From Bubalus kerabau (lineage: Eukaryota; Chordata; Mammalia; Artiodactyla; Bovidae): DNA of 64,000 nucleotides. The notes beneath the pieces were generated by a model. That model saw only the letters and a list, made by a program, of their open reading frames with translations. It was not told the origin of the DNA and made no database searches. The stretch's first letter is position 1. Each line of letters starts with the position of its first letter. This document shows, in pieces, positions 58,878-64,000 of the stretch. The stretch lies in the NCBI RefSeq assembly GCF_029407905.1, contig NC_073627.1, forward strand, positions 156,431,697 through 156,495,696. Reading direction: 5' to 3'. Position numbers and translations under genes: made by a program.

Positions 58878-59164
58878 ATAGCATACTATTCCCTTTTGGT
58901 TTGTAAAAATTTCTGCTGAAAAACCTGCTGATTTGGGGCATTTTCCTTATATTTAACAAATTGTTTTTCTCCTGATACTTTTAAAAGTCTTTTTTTAACT
59001 TTTATCTTTCTAATTACAGTGCTCATCTTATTTGGTATTTTCTGAGTTTTATAGACTTGGATGCCTATTTTCTTTACCAAATTAGGGAAATTTTCAGCCA
59101 CTATTTCTCCAAATAATTTTTCTGGCGCTTTCCCTTTCTTTTCTTCTGGGACCTTGTGATAAGT

Positions 59165-59283
59165 TGATTCAGACATGTCTGACTCTGTGTGACACTATGG
59201 ACTGCAGCCTGCCAGGCTCCTTTGTCCATGGGATTCTCCAGGCAAGAATGAATAATGGACCGTGTTGCCATTTCCTTCTCTAT
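59165..59283 (-). mobile_element. BovA SINE fragment
   Basis: GATTCAGACATGTCTGACTC to GCCATTTCCTTCTC read on +. The AGAATGAATAATGGACCGTG part shows a small rearrangement. Confidence 0.8.
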
Positions 59284-59384
59284 CTGGAACCTTACAACAC
59301 AATATCTACCTGATGTTGTTCCAAAGGTCCTTTAAGATATTTTCACTTTTTAAAGTTCTTTTTTCTTTTCTTTTATTTTTTACC

Positions 59385-59463
59385 TTTATAATATTGTATT
59401 GATTTTGCCATATATCAACATGAATCCGCCACAGGTATACACGTGTTCCCCATCCTGAACCCT
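59385..59463 (-). mobile_element. Short ruminant L1 3'-end fragment
   Basis: ATAATATTGTATTGATTTTG then CATGAATCCGCCACAGGTAT, the inverted bovine L1 3' end, only about 80 bases. Confidence 0.8.
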
Positions 59464-59821
59464 TGCTGCTCTGACTGGGTGAATTCCATTGTTTTGTCTT
59501 CCATCTCACTGATTCATTTTTCTACCATATCCAGTCTGCTGTTGCACCCCTTTAGTGTGTTTTTCAGTTTAGTTATAACTTCTGTTTGGTAATTTCTTGT
59601 ATTTTCTATCTTTTTGTTGAAGTTCATCCATTCTTCTCCCAAGTTCTGCGAGCATTCCTATGACCATTATTTTGAATTTTTTACCAGATAGCTTGCTTAT
59701 CTCTGTTTGAGTTAGTTCTTTTCCTGAGGCTTTGTTTTGTTTTTTCGATTGGAACATATTCTTCTGTCTTCTCATTTTATTTTATTTCTGCCCTCTCTGT
59801 TTATTTCTGTGTATTAGCTAC

Positions 59822-60000
59822 ATGGGAAAAATTGATGGCAGAAGGAAAAGAGGGCATCAAAGAATGAGAATGCTGGATGGCATCACTGATGCAATGAGCA
59901 TGAACTTGGACAAACTCCAGGAGGTGGTGCGGGACAGGGAGGCCTGGCATGCTGCAGTCAATGGGATGGCAAAGAGTCACACATGACCGGACAACTGAAC
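59822..60000 (+). mobile_element. BovB 3'-terminal fragment
   Basis: GGATGGCATCACTGATGCAA to the end GGACAACTGAACAACAGC, with an open frame that runs into the L1 sequence before it. The old L1 continues after it. Confidence 0.85.
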
Positions 60001-60625
60001 AACAGCAACAACAGCAACATTAGGTATATCATCTATCTCTCACAGTCTTGGAGGAGTGACTCAAACCCTACGAAGTCTTGCAACTTATTCCTTCCTTTCC
60101 AGCAGATGCTTCAAGATTAGTAAGCGGGTCTCCTTCACCTATGGCCCATATGCTTTTAAATCTGGTGTTTCTGAGCTATTTTTGAGATTGAGTGAATTTT
60201 GCACATGATCCTTTTAAGAGTGGGTTCTCCATTCCCTATAGTTCTGTAGTTTTCCTGGGCATATTCCTTATTGGTTTTCAAAGCCAGGTGTTTTAGGGGC
60301 TCATCTCTCCTGTACAGGATCTAGAGGTTGGAGTATCAGATGTGAAGCTCAGATCCCTTAGTCTTCGGGGAAATGACCCATACCTTTGTGATCTCTCCCG
60401 ATTGTGGATCACTGTAGCTGGGATCTGGGTTTTTCCTTGGCAAGCCTGTATCTCTGCCTCTTTTACCCATTTAGATGCTGTCCTTTTACCCTTTGCTGTG
60501 GATGCTCTGGGTTTTAGGTCTCTTTCTGAGGGAATTACTTCCCATGTATTTGTAAGTTTTTTGTGACCACGGTAGGAGGTGAGATCAGGATCTTCCTACA
60601 CTTGCCATCTTGAAGCCTCTCTGGC

Positions 60626-61639
60626 TGTGACTGCGGTGCAGGAGGAATGGTTAAAGACGGTAGTTGGGAGAAATGCTTTGACAATGTTAAAAATGATAAC
60701 TATGAAATGCTTAAGACTGTTTTCTGACACTATGAATACAGCTACTTTTCCTTAAGTTTTCAGGCACTTTGAAATGATGGATAAGAACAAGGCCATCAGC
60801 AGAAATGAAGAACATGAATATAAATTACATCAGGAGGTCAGGATTTCCCATTCTGGACACTTTTCAAGGATGATCTTCAAAGCAAGGACATTTTCAATGC
60901 TTGGGTTTGTTAAATAAAAAGCTAATGTTCGATTTAACCTGTGTGTTTGTTCATGTGGTTATTCTCCTTCCTTGAGGCAGCTTTCTCTGTCTCTGAAAAA
61001 TGCAAACATGTCCTGCATCAAGAGAATTTCTGAGTAGTCTTTTCTTCCTAACTCCTTTGCAGAAGGTGGACGACAAAGGACGCTTGTCTCTTCCTGAAGA
61101 GACAGTTCCTAGTGACGGGCTGTATAGATCTGAGCTTGCAGCGCAAGAACAGAGACCTGGAAATAGAATGAAAGGAGAGACTGTGATATGTCAGGAGGCC
61201 TTCAGGAGATTTTTGACCTCTGAGAACAAGGGGGTCACCTGGATGCAGACTGCCTGTTCCACTCAGTACTCCAAGGGAGAGTGGGCCCAGATACCCTGGA
61301 GGGCCTGAGTCTGAACTCACAGGGGGCCCATCTGATGGATTCAGACAGAAGAAAATAACATCCCGAGTCACCTTGCAGGATATCTGTTTTTCTGCTGAGA
61401 GATGTGGTCCTTAATTCCACATGCAACCACATGCAGTAACATATTCGTAGGTTCCAGGGATGAAGACATGATTAGGCTGCCTCTGAGGGGCCAGTCATTA
61501 CCAACCAGGAAAGGAATCTGCATTTTTATCCTGTGTGTGGCAGGAGCTTTCGGAGGAATTCACATAGGGAATAAGAGCCGATTAAGAGCCGCCCCCCCAG
61601 CAGGGTGTCACAGTGTTACAGAACCCTTCAGGGTGTACA
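60626..61639. other. Intergenic, one splice-like open frame
   Basis: Single-copy sequence. An open frame at 61000-61308 (+) is preceded by a pyrimidine tract and CAG at about 61062, which looks like an acceptor, but no donor, family match or known gene supports it. Confidence 0.4.
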
Positions 61640-61855
61640 GGGCTTCCCTTGTAGCTCAAATGGTAAAGAATCTTCCTACAATGCAGGAGACCCAGGTTCA
61701 ATCCCTGGGATCGAGGGAAGATACCCTGGAGAAGAGCATGGATACCGTCTCTAGTATTCTTGCCTGGAGAACTCCATGGACAGAGGAGCCTGACGGGCTA
61801 CAGTCCATGGGAATCACCAGAGTTGGACATGACTGAGCGACTAGCACACACAAGG
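61640..61855 (+). mobile_element. Bov-tA SINE
   Basis: Complete, from GGGCTTCCCTTGTAGCTCAA to GACATGACTGAGCGACTAGC. Confidence 0.9.
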
Positions 61856-61862
61856 TGTTTCT

Positions 61863-62085
61863 AGGCTTCCCAGGTGGCGCTAGTGGTCAAGAACGCGCCT
61901 GCCAGTGCAGGAGACATAAGAGACATGAGTTCCATTTCTGAGTTGGGAAGATCCTCTAGAAGAGGGCATGGCAACCCACTCCAGTTTTCTTGCCAGAACA
62001 ATGCCATGGACAGAGGAGCCTGGCAGGCTATGGTCCATGGTGTCTCAAAGAGTTAGACATGAATAAAATGACCTAGCATGCACGT
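61863..62085 (+). mobile_element. Bov-tA SINE
   Basis: A second complete SINE in the same direction (head AGGCTTCCCAGGTGGCGCTA). It belongs to a different subtype from its left neighbour, so it is an independent insertion. Confidence 0.9.
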
Positions 62086-64000
62086 AGGATATTTCTGGCA
62101 CCTGTCATAGCCCCATTCTCAGAGAAACAGTCAGCTGGGTGCCAGGCCCTCCCTGGGACCCATGGAAGCCTAGCTGCCCACTGGGTGTGTCTAGTGCAGA
62201 GGGGAAAGGGAGCTGGAGAGGAATCCTGTCCACAATCCGGCTTCTTCTGGCCAGAGCCTCTTCCTTGATTCAGCCCTCACTGCATTCCAGAGTTCTCCAA
62301 GCTACATGTTCAAGAAGAGATTGAAACGGTGAAATGTCCACTGGTCAGTGTCTTTTAAAGAAGACGAGAACCCCAAATACCTTTGAATCTATTAGGGGTC
62401 TGGCCTTCTTCATATTGCAAGAGGGGACTATATTGTTTTCAGAGTCCCATTTTTATTTTTGGTAACTCTGTGTCACATCTACTTTTCTATTCAACTGAAG
62501 AGGCATCTTCAATGCAATCCCTAAACTATTTAATCGTCCATGCTAAGTATTGGATTGGCCAAAAAGTTCCTTCGGTTTTAAGTATTGTAATGTACTTACT
62601 GTGATCGATATTCTTGTATAATGAATGAGGCTTGTCCTATTTAAGTGTTTATATAAGCTAGTTATATGAAGTGCCAGGTAATGACGATTATCATAGTAAG
62701 TTATTTTCGTAAATTTGCACAAGTTTTTGAAACTCATTGGTAAAACAGAAAAATTTTGGTTTAAGGATAATCTTCACTGAAGCCTGGAAATTCACTCTAA
62801 CAGCTTGCACCTGGGTTACATTTACTCTGTCCTATTCTGTGGAAGTTGTTACAATATTTGACAACCATCTAGTAGGAAGAGAGGGAGACAATCCCTAGAG
62901 AAGGCTCTTTCCAAGGAGGCCAGGTGCAGGGGAGGGAGATGTGACCTTAGTTAATATCTCTTCACTCTTTGGGGAGTGGAATATACGCATGATGGATTTT
63001 AGTGCACCTGGAAGCATCAACTAATGCATATTTCTTGAGTGTTGCAATATATTTGTCTCCTGGGAGGCTGATAAGAACAAATTTGTGCTGACCATATATG
63101 TGAAACAATGGGGCAAGTGTGGACTTGGACTTCGTTTCCTCTGATACCAGTAGTGGTGGAAGTCAAGGAGATGCTCACATGCTCAAGATAGGGGAGAGAA
63201 CTTTTCAGGTTATGATTCTGGATTCTCACCTCTTCCTGCAGCAATCATCATCATTAGCCATCCTTCAGTCTCTCTTTTGTGTCCTTGCAACCAAAACAAA
63301 CACAAATTACTCTGTTAAACTCCTAGCTGCTGTAATAATGAATAACAAAACATGTTCAACCTTGTGCCTGGTTCTTGATATGCATGCAGTGCTTATAGTT
63401 AACATGTTATTTCTGTGTTCTGCTCTTTCATATTTTTGATATTGTTGCTTTCATTTTTATGGTTTTTAATCAGTTTCTCTCAATTTTTATTTATTTCTCT
63501 GTCTACATTTATTACTTTCAAAATAGTTTTATTTTCAAAAGACTATTTTCAAATAGTCTTGTGGCCTATTTGTCCTTTCCTATTTCTTTTTCTTTTTAAT
63601 ATTTTTCTGTTGTGTCTCAGTCATTTCTTTCCATTCTCAAACCTTTGATTATGTCAACAATTTCTAACTATCCATAAGCTTCCTTAAGTGACTAAGGGCT
63701 CAGAAATGCCCGTAACTGTGACCTAATCTTATTCATCTTATTGAGTTCCACGATATATGCTGAATAATACCTATGGAAATGGAAAGTTGAATTTCCAAAA
63801 TATTAAGCAGTAAATTTCCAGCAGCTAAAGCCCACACTCATAATTTTCGGCATGATTTTCTTGGGCACCATCTCCTAATGGTCAGAACCACAGGCTGCAG
63901 GCTCTGCTGAGGAGACCATTGCACAGAGACCCATCAACCTGCATAAGTCTAGCCCTTTCTCTTAAGTCCTGAAACAACATTCTGCTATGACTAAATTACC
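62086..64000. other. Intergenic, no gene seen
   Basis: AT-rich in the last 600 bases. Apart from the mariner-end relic at 62548-62580 no element is recognised. Confidence 0.45.
62548..62580. mobile_element. Mariner terminal inverted repeat relic
   Basis: ATTGGATTGGCCAAAAAGTT CCTTCGG-type text closely matches the end of ruminant mariner elements. No transposase and no second end are seen. Confidence 0.65.

Larger units (their letters stand above)
48045..60625 (-). mobile_element. Ancient near full-length L1, - strand, split by many insertions
   Basis: On the - strand L1 sequence runs in the right order. 5'-UTR-like end: 60625-60000 (CTTGCCATCTTGAAGCC near 60601). ORF1 and start of ORF2: 59820-58330. 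Endonuclease part: about 56487-54905. Reverse transcriptase: 52740-51240, with GIEGTYFHIIKALYDK at about 51219-51172. C-terminal part and 3' UTR: 51030-48045. Removing the insertions leaves about 6.2 kb, the size of a full L1. All frames are broken. The insertions are listed separately. Confidence 0.8.

Overview
This window is nuclear DNA from a ruminant, almost certainly a bovid (cattle or a close relative). The reasons are the very dense Bov-tA and dimeric BOV-A2 SINEs, several BovB (RTE-type) LINE copies and bovine-type L1 3' ends, together with a vertebrate intron/exon structure and a vertebrate receptor gene. Nothing prokaryotic is present: no operons, phages or CRISPR.

Two protein-coding genes can be supported, and they lie tail to tail. 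On the + strand, the last coding exon of SHC3 (neuronal Shc adaptor, end of the SH2 domain) is at 6926-7054; the rest of SHC3 is left of the window, and 1-6925 is its last intron. On the - strand lies S1PR3 (sphingosine-1-phosphate receptor 3). Its whole coding region is one exon (20102 down to 18966, 378 residues), the coding exon starts at a clear splice acceptor (20246/20245), and the probable non-coding first exon sits in a CpG island at about 28.8-30.1 kb with a GT donor at 29168/29167. This order matches the human SHC3/S1PR3 neighbourhood. The two products are unrelated in mechanism: SHC3 docks on phosphotyrosine receptors, S1PR3 is a lipid-activated G-protein-coupled receptor.

Region by region: 1-6925 is SHC3 intron with a five-level nest of retrotransposons (605-5835). 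7055 to about 15.4 kb is SHC3 3' UTR and flank with several SINEs. About 16.56-18.97 kb is probably S1PR3 3' UTR. 20.2-29.2 kb is the S1PR3 intron, mostly single copy. 28.8-30.1 kb is the CpG-island promoter. 30.1-48 kb is intergenic, with SINEs, an old L1 ORF2 piece, an LTR-like block, MIR and L2 relics, a 72-bp perfect palindrome (37482-37642) and a 114-bp inverted duplication (44039-44999). 48.0-60.6 kb is essentially one ancient, near full-length L1 on the - strand, cut up by about a dozen later insertions. 60.6-64 kb is intergenic, with two SINEs and a mariner-end relic.

I found no new enzymatic or defence system. The most interesting material is structural: intact target-site duplications that date the nested insertions, a twin-primed inverted L1, large fold-back DNA, and possible upstream ORFs in the S1PR3 leader, one pair of which would be created by splicing across the 8.9-kb intron.
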